From: Heterostelium album PN500 | Lineage: Eukaryota; Evosea; Eumycetozoa; Acytosteliales; Acytosteliaceae | Assembly: GCF_000004825.1 (NCBI RefSeq) | Contig: NW_008805064.1 | Location: 1,612,001 to 1,676,000 of the forward strand | Direction: 5' to 3' | Length of the DNA: 64,000 nt | Shown here: positions 36,301 through 49,728 of the stretch, piece after piece | How the letters are laid out: the number at the start of each line of letters is the position of its first letter | Position numbering within the stretch: the stretch's first letter is position 1 | Made by a program: the position numbers and the translations under genes | Notes under the pieces: generated by a model | Told to the model about the DNA's origin: nothing | What the model saw: the letters and a program-made list of their open reading frames with translations, nothing else | Database searches by the model: none

Positions 36301-37407
36301 TCGCATGGATTACAATGTGATCCATTGATGAATCCAGCTGATTTCATTCTCGATGTCACCGAAGATGAAATCCAAGTAGAGTTGAATGGTTCGCCACATA
36401 TTTTCAAGCCGGTCGACGACTTTAAGGAGTCGCAACTCAACAACAATCTCTTGGCTGCTATCGATGCAGGTGTAATGCCAGCCGGTACACCAGTAGCCGA
36501 ATTCCACGGAAAATACTCTTCAACCATTGGAACACAATTCCACGTTTTGTTCCGTCGTGCATGGCTTGCTCAGGTGCGTCGTGTCGACAATATTCGTACT
36601 CGTCTCTCTCGTTCTCTGATTCTCGGTGTCATCTTTGGTACATTGTATCTCCAGATGGACAAAGATCAAGCCGGTATCTACAATCGTGTATCACTACTTT
36701 TCTTCTCGCTCGTCTTTGGTGGTATGTCCGGTATGAGTTCCATTCCAATCGTCAGTATGGAGCGTGGTGTCTTCTACCGTGAACAATCCGCCGGAATGTA
36801 TCGTATCTGGATTTGGTTGTTGACCTTCATCATCACCGATCTTCCATGGGTATTCCTCTCTGCCATTCTCTACACCATCCCAGTGTACTTTATCTCTGGA
36901 TTGGCTCTTGGCTCATCCGGTGCTCCATTCTTCTACCACGCATTCATCTCGTGTACAACCTACCTCAATTTCGCGTTGGTTGCAATGTTGTTCGCCATGA
37001 TTTTGCCAACCGACGAGATTGCTCATGCAATGGGTGGAGTACTCCTCTCGATCACTGCGTTGTTTGCAGGTTTCATGATTCCACCAGGTTCCATTCCCAA
37101 GGGATGGATCTGGATGTACCATATCAATTTCGTTAAGTACCCATTGGAAATCTTCTTGGTCAATGAATTCGAACATCTCAAATTCAATTGTCCGGGTAAC
37201 GAAGGTGCAGTTCCAGTTCCAATTGGTCCAAATCCAACCGATTTCAAATTCTTCTGTCCATTGACTGAAGGTACCTTATTGTTGGATCAATACAAGATGA
37301 AGTCTGACAACCTCTATTTGAATATGACTGTAATCTTTTCATTCTCAATCTTCTTTACATTCCTCTGTTATCTTGCATTGAAATTAATTAGACATCAAGT
37401 TAAATAA
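33339..37407 (+). CDS. Full-length ABC transporter, ABCG/PDR type
   Basis: Exons 33339-33530, 33626-35639 and 35705-37407 give 1302 residues in the order NBD1-TMD1-NBD2-TMD2. NBD1 has Walker A GSPGCGKT (about 74-81), signature [13 protein letters not shown] (about 179) and [13 protein letters not shown]2 has GPSGAGKS (about 732, split by intron 2), signature [12 protein letters not shown] and [10 protein letters not shown]. Each membrane domain shows about six helices and a large loop before the last one. Full-size ABCG proteins in dictyostelids export lipids or xenobiotics. The substrate cannot be read from sequence. The N-terminus is short compared with fungal PDR proteins. Both Walker A motifs keep Lys, unlike yeast Pdr5. 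Confidence 0.95.
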
Positions 37408-38355
37408 ATAAAATATTATATAAATTTATTATTTATTATTAAAAAATATAGATTAGTTTTTTTTTTTCAAGACTCATAAAAATAAAAAAAAGGATAGCAA
37501 TAAACAAACATTTCTTTGTGATCTTGAATTTAGAAGTATTATAGATATTTTCTTATTATGAATAATCCTTGGAAACTATCAAGATATTTTTTATATGATG
37601 TAATGATATATCCATGGAAATCATTAAATTAAAGTGATTCTATTTTCTTTCTATCTTGATCGGAATTATATTACCTGGTAGAAGTGTCAAGTTTTCAGAT
37701 TTAACAATGATAGCTTAAATTAGTGGGGTGTGCTTAATCAATCGGACCTGGTAAAGTTAAAATCAGAAATCTACGATTCTACTTTGTAAAGTATCAAAAT
37801 TAATTAAACTAAAGTTGTTTATTATGTTAAAAATAGTTAATTTAAAGCCTGGTTAATAAAATAATAGTGAGATGATATAAATATTATAGGGATCACTTTA
37901 AAACTAAAGAATAAAAGATCACCAAATATTTGTTTTTACATTTTTGAATGAAATTTATAGTAGTCGTGCAAAAAAAACTCCCAGGGTTCTTGAGTTTTTA
38001 AAAAAAAAAATATCTAAAATTCAAATTTAAATTTTGTAAGATTGTCGATATTTGGAAAAATTATAAAAAGGAGGGGAAAAATGTCATTTTTTTCAACCGA
38101 ATCAGTTTTAGCAAATAAGCATTAAAAATAATAATATTAATAATAATTATTTTTAAAGATATCTATTAAATTAATATAACAAATATTTGAATATTTTTGA
38201 AACTTTTTATTATTAACTTCAACAAAAAAAACATTCACTCTAAATTAAATATTAATAATAATAAAAAATAACTTTTTTTCCTGTACATAAATAATTGGAA
38301 TACTTATAAAATAAATAATAATAATATAATATTAAATAATAATAATAATATAATA
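37408..38355. other. Intergenic, no gene seen
   Basis: A+T-rich spacer between the transporter and vacuolin. AAT-triplet runs lie at 38280-38355 immediately before the vacuolin start. Confidence 0.6.
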
Positions 38356-40308
38356 ATGGATCATATTGATATTAATGATAAAAAGTTATCAAGGGGTGAA
38401 TCAAGTTCATCTCAAGTATCGATGAAACGTTTTGGTGGTACTGAAGCATCGACCTATTCTTCGGATCACGACCACGAGCATTTTAGTCACGACCTCAAAG
38501 TACAACAGATTGTCATTCGTTCAGACTTTGCCGATGCGTCTGCCGAGCAACAAGCGAAAATCATCTTGGAACGTTTCAACGAAGGTATCAAGAATTCTGC
38601 ATTCACCGACAATCCATTGCTAGGTCGTGCACTTGATAGAGTTGATATTTCGTAAGTTTCAAATTAACAATGGTCATTAATTAATTAAATATATCTTATT
38701 AATAATATTATTATCAATCTGCTTCTCTTAGTTATTTTGTATTGGGACATCGTAATCAAATTGCTGAGCTTTTCGATCCACGTGGTGAACGTTTCAGTAC
38801 GGTTTACTCTGCCGATCCAACCGTTAACATTAAGTATATCGGACCAATCTTAAAGACTGCCAAATACTATGGTGCCTACGGTAAGCATGTACTCCAAGTC
38901 CCACCAGGTCACTACGCCAAGGCATTCACCAAGAACAGACCAGTTCTCTACGGTGAAGGTCCACATGTAATCATCGATCCAACGTTCCAATTCGACGAGA
39001 GTGCATTCGAGAATCAAAACGAACCATACATCTCTCACTCCACCATCAATATTCTCAGAGTTCCATCCGGTAAATTAGCTAAAGTTTGGATTGGAACTCA
39101 ACCATATATTTTCGAATCAAGAAGAGAACCGTAAGTAAATCAATCACTAGGGCTGAACTGAACTTGAATATGAATACTAACTAATTTGTTAATTATATAT
39201 ATTTAGATATGTTGTTGTCGATGCACAATTTAAATTGGTACAAAAGGATTCAAAGAATTCAAAGAGTGATAAATCATCGATGTTCTATGATGCCACCGAA
39301 CCGTATATCTGTCATGGTTCAATTAAGCGTTTGATTCCTCATACCGGTGAGGTTGCTGTTACCTATAACAATGGTATTTTGACTATCATTCCAACTCCAA
39401 AGGACGGCAAACCAGTGATTATCGATTCACCTACTCATAATTTCGAGGGATTCATCTCGACTGCCCTCCAAACCTGTTTGTTCCCAAGTAAGGAGACCAA
39501 GCAAGCCGCTTACAACGACAATAAACACGCCAGTTCCGACGAGATCAATCTCAAGATCTTCCAGACACGTGATTCTCTCAGAGTCGGTGTTGTCTTGGTG
39601 GTCGCATTCAAGATTGTCGATCCGGAACTCGCCATTACCAAGCTCGGCAAAGAGGGAATCATCAACCACATTGAGAACGTGTCGTTCGCCGACATGGGTA
39701 AAGCCATCCAATTGTCGACACTCCAAGAGGTGATGTACTTCACCCAGACCAAGCCAGGTCAACAAACCGATGACCAAGCAATCCAGACCATTCAAGATCG
39801 TGTTAAATCTCATCTCGCTAGAGACTTGGGTGAATACGGTATCGAGTTGGCACGTCTACAAATCGAAACAATGAAAGTTCTAGACTCGGAGATTGCCAAG
39901 AAATTGGCTGGCCAATCGGTAACATCCGCTGAATTCACTACCAAACAAGCTAGTTTGGCAAAGGAATACGACATCAAGACAACTGAGGCACGTCTCAAGG
40001 CAGAGACTGACAACATCGCGCTTGCTCAACGTGGTCAGGCACTGATTGCCGAAGCTCAGGCCAAGCTCGCCTCTGCACAGAAGGAAGCGGAAGCACTCCT
40101 TGTCAAAGCGGACGCCGAACGAAAGGTATCGGAACTCAGTGGTGAACTCTACCTAAAGTATCCGGCACTCTTTGAGTTGGAGATGGCCAAGATCAAAGCA
40201 CAAGCCATGAAGAATGCCACTATCTACATTACACCAGCCGATGTCGGAAACTTTATGAATTCGCCACTTCTTTATTTCAACCAAATGCAACAACAACAAA
40301 AGAAATAA
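38356..40308 (+). CDS. Vacuolin (SPFH/prohibitin-domain endosomal protein)
   Basis: Exons 38356-38651, 38732-39130 and 39207-40308 (phases 2 and 2) give 598 residues. The middle contains repeated beta modules with the PY-I motif ([32 protein letters not shown]). An SPFH/band-7 domain follows ([39 protein letters not shown]), then a long Ala/Glu/Lys-rich helix (about 445-560). This order and length match the vacuolins of Dictyostelium, flotillin-like coats of late, post-lysosomal endosomes. No transmembrane segment is visible, in keeping with peripheral attachment by oligomerisation. Whether it is the A or B paralogue cannot be decided. Confidence 0.85.
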
Positions 40309-41091
40309 TAAGTTGGTATCAATCAATCAATATAAATGTATAGCATCAAATATAGTTCGATTCGGACTGATCGATTGATTTATTCATTAATAGAGTTTAA
40401 TTCAATCAAACTCAATCCAAATCAATTTGGACCAACTAAAATAGATAATTTAAAGGTGGTTCTCAAACAAAACAAAACAACAATAATCGAATCAAATAAA
40501 ATTCTTAATTTTTTAATGTAATTTCCAAGAGATTGATTTGTTTTTATCTTTTAATTCCTTTTTGTTTATCGTTTATTCATTCAATTACAATCTTTTCTTA
40601 ATTAATCAAAAGTTATCAGTTCCAAATTTGATATGATGAAAAAAATGTAAAATCTATATCTTATGATAATATTCTAAAGAAGTCATATTTTTCGAGTTGT
40701 TTTAAATCCATTTTCAACAAAACCTAATATTGATCCAAGGTAAAACCTACTTCGTACGAGGAAATGAATAACTAGATTTACTAATATTTTTAGCCAAAGA
40801 CAGCCTTAAAATGAAGACAATTTTATATCGTACCGACTCTCAATAGCGTGGTAACATCAGTACTAATACCTCCATCGATTAACATTGGTATCGATGGAGC
40901 AACTCAGAATCACAAATAAAAATATTGCCTTCAACTTCACTAAATACCTCAGATATAGTCCACATAAAATATTAAAAACATTTTTAACCATTTACTGTTA
41001 TAAAATTTATAAGATGTCAAAAGTGACACACCATGTTGTTTTTTTAATTAATGTTTGTAAATTTTTATAGGTTGTTGGAGAGAAAGAAAGA
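40309..41091. other. Intergenic, no gene seen
   Basis: A+T-rich spacer. A plus-strand frame at 40885-41070 ends just before the USP start. It lacks conserved features, so I leave it uncalled. Confidence 0.5.
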
Positions 41092-44000
41092 ATGGATACT
41101 ATAATTAATGGTATTATAATATCAAGCTATGAAGATTCAGTTAAAGAGAGATTGATTACAACTGTATTGTCAAAGATAACAATTGCAACTGACTTGAAAT
41201 CATTGGTTATCAGCTTGATAGATAATAATATATTGCAATATGATAATGATTTAAATAAATGTAGATGGTCACTATTCATTGTTAATCATTGCTTAAACAA
41301 CAGTAATAATAATAATAATAGCAATAGTAATAGTAATAATGAAATTATAAATCATTTATATATGGATATGGAGAGATTTGAATTGTTCTTTGCATTGATA
41401 CTATCGGATCATCAAACTATTACGACATACCTATTGGAACAAATAACTATTCTACTGAGACATGTGATGCTATCATCGTATCATACATCAGATAATCAAT
41501 TCAATTTAGATATACTAAAGAGTTATCTACAAACTGTATTCATAACATTTGAATCGAAATTATCTTTATCTATATTAGTAAGAATATAATTAGTTAGTTA
41601 GTTAGTTATAAACAAACAAACCAACAAACAAACAAAGTTAAACTTTAACAACACTAACAAACTTCAATATATTGACTATTTTAAGATAAACATTGCAACA
41701 ATTATAAATTACATTGTAAATAATAATATATCAACTATCAATTCGATGCTTTTGTTTTAGTGAAGAATACTTTTTGAATGTATATTTAGATTGGCTGCCA
41801 AAGTTGTCGGTGGAAAGAGTACAGCTCGAGTCGGAATACAATACGCAGTTGGAATGTTTGGTGGAGCTGCTGCTTAGCATATGGAATGATGGACATCAGT
41901 ATATAGAGAGATCGCTGCTGGCTATGTTGAGCTGCTTGACCGAACAAGCCAGAGATGCAACCGGTGCATCGACACAATCGATCGTTGTGTCGTCGTCGCT
42001 CGCCGACATTCTCAATCACTCGCCGGTTGATCTGATAGTGCTGTACGTGCCGCTGCTGATTGAGAACAAGAGCATCTCTGACCAGCATCTCTATCTTATC
42101 ATTCGGTCGTTGATAACACTGCCGGTGACACCTACCAACTCTGCTTGGATACTGGAGACACTGAACACCATGAAAACGGTAAAGAAGAACCGACTGCTCG
42201 TATCGCTCACCATCGAATGTTCACCGATCCTCTTGAAACAGATGTTTCAAGGTCCGCTACTGCTCGAGAGTGCCTACGACGTCATGGAGAACATGCTTCT
42301 CGGCTACCAACACTCACCAGATGCGTTTCACCAGATAACTTCATTGCTTCCTGCCATTATCGAATTCATTCTATTACTAATTGAAAAGAAGAAGAAATTG
42401 GTATTACAACATCAGCAACAACAACAGCAGCAGCAGCAGCAAGTTTTTAATGTTACACCTCCTCAAAGTAGTAGTAAGATTATAAACTTTAAAGTTCATA
42501 AGGTTGTGAAGGATTTGACTGCTATGAATGATAGGAAACAATTGTTATTGTATGCAGTGAAGAATTGTAATGATAGCTATTCAAATTGGTGGTTGTTGAT
42601 GGAGAGTCATGATAGGCTACAATCACTGTTGACAAGAGTTACAAAGATGTCTTGGATTCTTATGAATCATTACTCTGGCTATCCAGAGCTGTACTCACCG
42701 TTGACCGATAGACTACAACGGTTGGGACAGCCATACAACCAGCCACCAAAAGAATTCGAATGCAAAATGATACTGAAAACCAACGAGTGGAAAGGAATGC
42801 AATCGATGCACTACGAGAATACCAAACTAGGTAGAACATTGAGTGATCGATCCGGTCTCTACAATCTTGGAAACACTTGTTTTATGAATTCATTCTTACA
42901 ATCCTTATATATGACAATACCAGTATGTATATATATTAATTAACTAGATAATTAACTTTACTTTACTTACACAATACTATATTATCATATGTTTTTATTT
43001 TCTATTGAAGTTTAGAGATTACTTTCTAAGTGAAATGGATTCACCTAATTTGACACAGGAATCAATTGATTTGGTTATGAAAAGAGGAAACATGGTTAAA
43101 CAACTTCAATTGCTGTTTGGATATCTCAGGTATTCAGTTAGATCGGCATTCTCACCTTCGAAATTCCTCTCGACTCTTTCATTTGAATATCAAACGGGTG
43201 AACAACACGATACTTATGAATTTGGAAAGTATCTTCTCGACTCACTAGATTCAATGCTAAAGTTTGAAATGAAATCAAATCACTATCTACAACAAAAACA
43301 TAATATATCAACAACAACAACAACACAACAACCTGAATCAAAAGGAGAATCAACAACAAGTACAACTACAATTGCAACTACATCAACAACTGCAAATGCA
43401 ACAACTATTAATAACAATACAACTACAGTTGTAACGGATATGTTTGGTGGAAAGATTGAACAATCCATTAAATGTTTGAAATGTAATAATGAATCGATAT
43501 CAAAGGAAGAGTTGTTTGAGTTGTCATTGGCATTTCCACCGGAACAACAACAACAGAATCAAACGACCATCAATGATTGCGTAGAGTTGGACCAATTGAT
43601 TCGATATTTCTTCTCAGTTGAACTACTCAATGCCAACAACCGTTATCATTGCTCAAAGTGTGAGTCACTCCAAGATGCAGAGAGGAAACTTCAGATATCC
43701 GGATCACCACCCAAACACCTAATACTTTCACTCAAGAGATTTGCCTATAACATACAATCGAAATCAATCTCTAAAATTTTCACAATCGTAAGTTTAGTTT
43801 TTCCAGTAGTAACAATGATAAATACTAACTTTGAAAACTTACAACTAATTAATTAGGTTGACTATCCAGAAACATTACATATTCCCTCGGATTATGTTAA
43901 TTTAGCAACAAATACAAACGCAAATACAAATGACAATACTCAACAAAAACAACAACAACAAGAATTTAAATATCAATTATATGCAATAATATTTCATTCG

Positions 44001-44438
44001 GGTACAAGTGTGAATTACGGTCATTATTTTACCTATGCAAAACCGAGTCTTTCTAGTGAAGATGATTGGTGTTTGCTTAATGACAGTAATGTACAGTTGA
44101 TTGATTTGAAATCAATTAAAGATGTTCCAAAGAAATTCCAGAAAGATACACCTTATATTTTGTTTTATAGATTAGCCGAAGCAACGAAAAACAACAGCAA
44201 TAACAACAATGAAAATATGAACTTTGAAAAACCAACAGTTACCCCCGCAGACATACAAGAAACAACTCAGCAACAAACCGAGACACAAACAACAACAACC
44301 AACATACCAAAACCATTGCATGATGAAGAGATGAATGTTGCACCATGGATTGCAAGTGAGGTGAAAAGAGATAATAAGAGTTTATCTGAATCATCATCTT
44401 CAACTAAAGCAACATCAGTCTTGGAATCAATAAAATAA
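41092..44438 (+). CDS. Ubiquitin carboxyl-terminal hydrolase, USP35/USP38-like
   Basis: Exons from 41092, then 41761-42922, 43011-43787 and 43857-44438. The start MDTIINGIIISSYEDS parallels the USP38 N-terminus, and a helical-repeat region precedes the catalytic core. The Cys box is GLYNLGNTCFMNSFLQSLY. The UBP zinc pairs are CLKCNN and CSKC, the His box is NYGHYFTYAK, and the end is FQKDTPYILFYR. The family removes ubiquitin chains. The first junction is a problem: the obvious GTAAGA donor at 41578 is phase 0, but the frame after the acceptor (41760) needs phase 2. A weaker GTATCA donor at 41479 would fit. Otherwise there is a frameshift or sequence error. A low-complexity T/N/Q insert lies after exon 3's first third. 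Confidence 0.85.
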
Positions 44439-46481
44439 CAAAGCTATTAAATTTGACACAACCAAAATACTTTGTTTAAAGAGCAAAAAAAAAAAGAAAA
44501 AGAAAAAGAAACACATTAAAATAATTAAATGATGTGATTGATTTTTTTTTGATTGATTGATTTGCTGCTGTGATTTAATTGATTTAGCAGGTGTCATACC
44601 AAAACAAAAATGCTGACCAGCATTTTATTTAAATATAAAAATGCTGATCAACACAAATTATTCACTTCACACCTTTTTTAAAAGGAAAAAAAAAATGATT
44701 GATTTTGTTTGTTCATTGAAAATAGAAAGTAAACAAAAAAAAAGTAAAAAAAAAAACAAATCTAATTATAAATATCACATCATATGTGAGGTGTGTGGTT
44801 TTTTGAAAAATATCTTTTTTGGTTCAAAAAAAAAAATTGAATAAAATCCAAAATTTTATTTGAATTATTTTTAAAACCCATTTATTTCAGGATTAATTTT
44901 TTATTTTTTGTAGATGTGCCCTGCAAAAATGTGAAAAAATGATGTCAATATTTTTTATTTTATATTTTTCACAAAAAAAATCATAGAACTCATTTGTTTT
45001 AGGTGGTAAAGGGTGGGGTGACCAACATTTGAAAAATATATTTTTATTGTTTATCAAAAAAAAAAAAGAGCACTTTCATTGGTGTTGTGTGTGTTGATTA
45101 CCTCCAGACCTTTCATAAACATAAAAATCGTGTTTTTCTATCAAGATAAAAGTAAAATTAACAATTCTCTTCTTTTTTCTGTAATAAAAATAATAAATAA
45201 ATAAAATAAAATAAAATAAAATACAAATAATAAAATATTAAATAATATTAAAGTAATAAAATACAAACATCAGACAATCAATCAATCAATCAATAAATCA
45301 ATCCATCTGATCTACATTACACCTCCACTTCCAAACTCCAAATCCAATTTAGTAATAACATTTTTGTTGTTGTGTTTGTTTTAAAATACAAATATATCAA
45401 GTATATATCAAAACAAATATAGATTAATAATAATCATAAATACTTATCATATGATAACAAAACAAAACTAAATTTAATACACACACACACACACACACAA
45501 CATAACACATCATATGATTAATACATCATCAATCAAATAAACTCACACACACACATTTTTATTTTATTTTGGTGAACTAAATTATTAAATCAATCATCCA
45601 AAAACATTTAAATTTGTTACAAATTTGAAAGATACAGATTAAAACAAATTAGATAGATATTATATGTTTTGTAGGTAATCACTACCAACAAAAGCGATCG
45701 TTTCGGCAATCAATTTGAAACTACTAGTTTATCAAATTTTGTGCACACGGCAGATCTTGTATGATTTAAAATATGCGCAAATAGTTGATTGTTATTATTA
45801 TCATTATTATTATTAAAATATTTGATATCAATCAATCTATAATTATCAAGTATTATTCAAAAACACAATCAATATTGTCAACAATAATTATTATAGGTTT
45901 ATTAAGTTGTTAAAGTTTAATAGTTGTTGTTATTTATGATCAAACAAACTGTAATATTTAAAAAAAAAAAAAAAATCAAAACAAAACAAATAAATAAACA
46001 ATCAATCAAATAAATCACAATCACAATCAGATCAGGTACACATTTTAAAACAGTTTCTAAATTATAAAAAATAACATCATTAAAATTTATTTATAAATAT
46101 CGTCCATCCTTGTTTTATCTATCAAAAAAAAAAAGTGTGTTTTGCAAACCAACAGTTCTACGCTTTTTTTGTGATTTTTTTCAATTAAAAAAACAAAAAA
46201 ACTGTTTCATTTCATTGTTGTCACAGTATAAAAATTTAAAATAAATCAAAAAACTCACCAACAAGTAAAAGCCTGTCAGACTCTAAAACAAAAAAAAAAA
46301 AAAACACAACATTTTTAAAAATTTATTTTTATTTTTCACACATCATACATTTTTATTCGTTTTTTCCAGAGTAGTAGAAAGTAACTAACTAATAAATAAC
46401 TAAATTGTTATTATTGTTTAGATCGATAAATAGAATTAAATTAGAATTAGAATTAGAATTAGAATATAGATATATAGGAAA
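44439..46481. other. Intergenic, no gene seen
   Basis: 2 kb of A+T-rich DNA with a CA-dinucleotide tract (about 45481-45498), AATC tandem units (45275-45305) and TTAGAA hexamer repeats (46441-46465) near the next start. The frame at 44641-44844 is a Lys/Phe-rich translation of homopolymers. Confidence 0.6.
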
Positions 46482-49400
46482 ATGTTTTTCAAAAATAAAA
46501 AGAAAGAAGAGCAGCCACCAGTGGCCTCTCCAAATACAAACCGATCACCTCCAACCAATCCACAGCCATCAAGTGGAATTCGTATTGGATCGGTCTCTGC
46601 AAGTGCATCAGCAGAGCAATTAGATCAAATTAATGTATGTAATCATTAGACAAAAGAAAAAAAAAAAAGGAACAAGTCTATAGAACTTTATTCTAATTCA
46701 AAATTCACCATTTCGAAAATTAATTGTAATTACAGGCAAATAAACAAAAGATACCATCACTCTTTAGATTGCTGGCAGAGCACAAGTTATCAGAGCGTGA
46801 TATATGGGAAGGTGAACCACAGTTATTCTCAATTTTATATCAATTTAAAGATCAACTTGGAAAGAGTACGTATAAATTTCTATTCTCTGTTTTCATTAAA
46901 CAAAAAATCTATTGTTGCAAATTTTTGTTGATTTTTTTCAATCAACGGAATTGGAAATGGATTGGATTTTTATTTTTTTCATCGATGATTAGGACCTAGA
47001 TATTTTTTTTTTAGGGGCTATACAACCACACTATGAAAAAAAAAAAAAAAAAAGAATCTTTTTTCATTTCAATTTGTTTTTTTATATTCCGTTGTGTTTG
47101 GCATATAATCTCCAACTGTGGTGATAACAATTTAGATATTAAATTTTAAACTAGTTTTTTGTTAAATTGTTTGTTTGTTTATTTTAGTTTTTTTTTTTAT
47201 AAATAAAGTTTCATCATTTTGTTCCGATTTGGTAATTTTAATGTAATTCTAATATGAAAATTTTAAATTATTATTTTTAGCTGAATCACCACCAAACATT
47301 ATAACATTCCATATGCCAACGATAGCAGAATTTGGCGACACAAAGAAGAAATCATACAAGATCAATAAGAAATTCACAGTATCTCAAACCATTGCTTTGA
47401 TATGTAAGAAACAACAGATTCCAGATCCAAAGAGATTCTGGATTGGTTCACTACAAGGATTTATTATGAGTGACAATGAACCACTGAGCACCTATGGTCT
47501 TGGTAGTCTTTTTGAATCATGGGAGTTAAGATTAATATATAAACAAGATATCTTATCAAAATCACCTTTAAAGAGTAAGTTTATAATTATAATTATATAA
47601 TTAGTAATCAATTGGCAAATTATTAATATGTTTATTTCTTTCTTTCTTTCGCAAAAAAAACAGATGAACCACTTGAATCATTAGGAACTGAATTTATTGT
47701 TGTATTTGAATTACCACCATTGGAAGAATTCAATGGATTAAAGAAACATGTTGTTAAAGTTGATTCCAATCAAACCATTAAAAGTGTAAGTCTAGAATGA
47801 ATCGAAATATATTCATTTCTTTTTCTTTTTCTAATTATATTATTATTATTTTCTAGGCAATTGGAAATATTTGTAAGAAATATAAGGTAGAAGGATCAGA
47901 AAGATTTTCGGTTATGACAATCGATGAGAATCCATTGGTAGAGTTTGTATTGTTCAGTGGCGCGTGTTTCAAGCACTACGGTCTTGGTTACAAATTTAAA
48001 AAGTGGGATTTGAAGATTGTTTTCACCGATTTGATTGCACCATACGTACATCGTCACACTGTGATTCCAATGCACGGTTGGGCACAGGTTTCTCCAGGAC
48101 AATTGGATCCTTTCACAGCACGTGCCATTATAAACGATCTCGAGGAGAAATGCTCAGAGTTCCAATCGGAGATTCGTCGTCTCACCAAAGACGTCGAGGG
48201 TGGAAATGAGTTGGCACAGGAGCAAGCCGCTGAAATCGAGCGTCTACGCGAGGAGATCGCACGTTTGCAACGTGTCATGCAAGAGGAGCGTGAAGCCACT
48301 CTTGCCCAAAACGAAGACTACGAAGCGCGAATCACCGCTGCCAACGCCGAAATTGAGACTATGGCCGGACAGCTCCGTTCGATGAAGGCGCGACTCGACG
48401 ACACTGGCGCACAACTCAGCACCGCCAAGATTTCCAACGACGATCTAACTTCCACTTTACACCTGTGTCAAGCTGACAAGTCAAAGTTGGAGAACTACGT
48501 CGAGGAGCTGAATGCTTCGATTGCCGACTACCAACAGAGATTGGAGCGTCAACGTGTCCAGTCGGTCGACACTGAGAATCACCTCACCCAAATGATCGCT
48601 ACATTGGAGCGTGAGAAATTAGCGATCAAAGAGGATGCACGTGCTTCACTCGAGCGTTTCACCACTGAGAAGGTCTCCAGTGAGGAAGCTGCCAAGCACT
48701 TGCACGCCAGTCAAGCTATGCTCGTCACCCAATTGCAAGACGACTTGGTAACGTCACAGCGTGAACGTGAAATGATGGCACTCCAAGTTCAGAAAGCAAC
48801 ACTCGAACGTCAGGAAGCAGTCCAGCTGGCAGAACGCGCCGAAAAGAAAGCCGAAGAGATGTCCAAGACTGCCAAACATGTCGAGCGTCAATTCGGTGAC
48901 TTGGAGCGTGAGCGTGACGTTCTTCGTCAGCAAGTCCAAATCAAGTTGGACGAGATTGCCGATCTCAACAAGGATTTGGAGTGGTCCAGAGAGACTATGG
49001 CAGATATGGAGCGTCGTCTCACCAGTATGTCGGGAGAAGCCAAAATGTACAAAGATATCAAAGATAAGGAATCCGCCCGTTTCAAACAATCGTCACAAGA
49101 AGAAACCAAAACCAAGAACGACCTCGACGCCGAGCGCAAGCGTAACATCGACGCCACCGCCAAATTCAACAAGAAGATCCACGAGTTGCAAACCGCACAG
49201 AAACACCAAGAAGCTGCCTACCAAAACGCCGAATCCGCATTCAAGAAGCGTGAGAATGAGCTGCGTTCACAAGCCGAAGACTACCGTGCCAAATACGAAG
49301 AGTTGCGCCAACAAGTCCAAGCCGGATCCGTCAAGGATGGAGCATCGATTCCATCGCTGCCAGCAACCGGTAGTGGTTCTTTCATCAAGAGCAATGGTAC

Positions 49401-49728
49401 ACCAAAGGAATTGGCAAGTTCGCCAGTTCTCATTGGTGGCGCAGGAAGCAGCGCTACAACCTCACCAGACTCATCTTCACAACCAAAAGTCAATGGATTG
49501 TTACCATCCACTGCAACACTCATAATTGGTGGTCGTGGAAAGAGAAATTCACCGTCACAAGAGGAATTGGCCGCTGCCAAAGAACATCTGAAAACTATTC
49601 CTGCACCTGCACCAACCAAGGAAATTGCTGTAGTTGCCGACAATCTTTACAATTCACTGCAAACTCGTTTCGTCAATGTCAACATGGAGGCTGAAGAATT
49701 GAATCTATCAGAATCAGATACAGAATAG
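46482..49728 (+). CDS. Coiled-coil protein with two ubiquitin-like/RA-type domains
   Basis: Five exons: 46482-46634, 46736-46865, 47281-47574, 47664-47785 and 47857-49728, giving 856 residues. After a short basic start (MFFKNKKKEEQ) come two beta-grasp-like modules. The first covers about 100-190 (SYKINKKFTVSQTIALICKK, WELRLIYKQ). The second covers about 215-290 (HVVKVDSNQTIKSAIGNICK, WDLKIVFTD). Residues about 320-720 form an uninterrupted coiled coil rich in E/K/R/Q, and the tail is S/P/T-rich. I do not recognise a named orthologue. The architecture suggests a cytoskeletal or GTPase-linked scaffold that dimerises through the coil, but that is inference. Intron 2 is long (415 bp) for this genome. 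Confidence 0.8.

Noticed and set aside
40885-41070. Extra 5' exon of the USP gene
   Set aside because: The USP38-like N-terminus MDTIING begins at 41092, and the upstream frame adds nothing conserved.
44641-44844. 67-codon plus-strand frame
   Set aside because: Lys/Phe/Ile-rich translation of A and T runs in a spacer.
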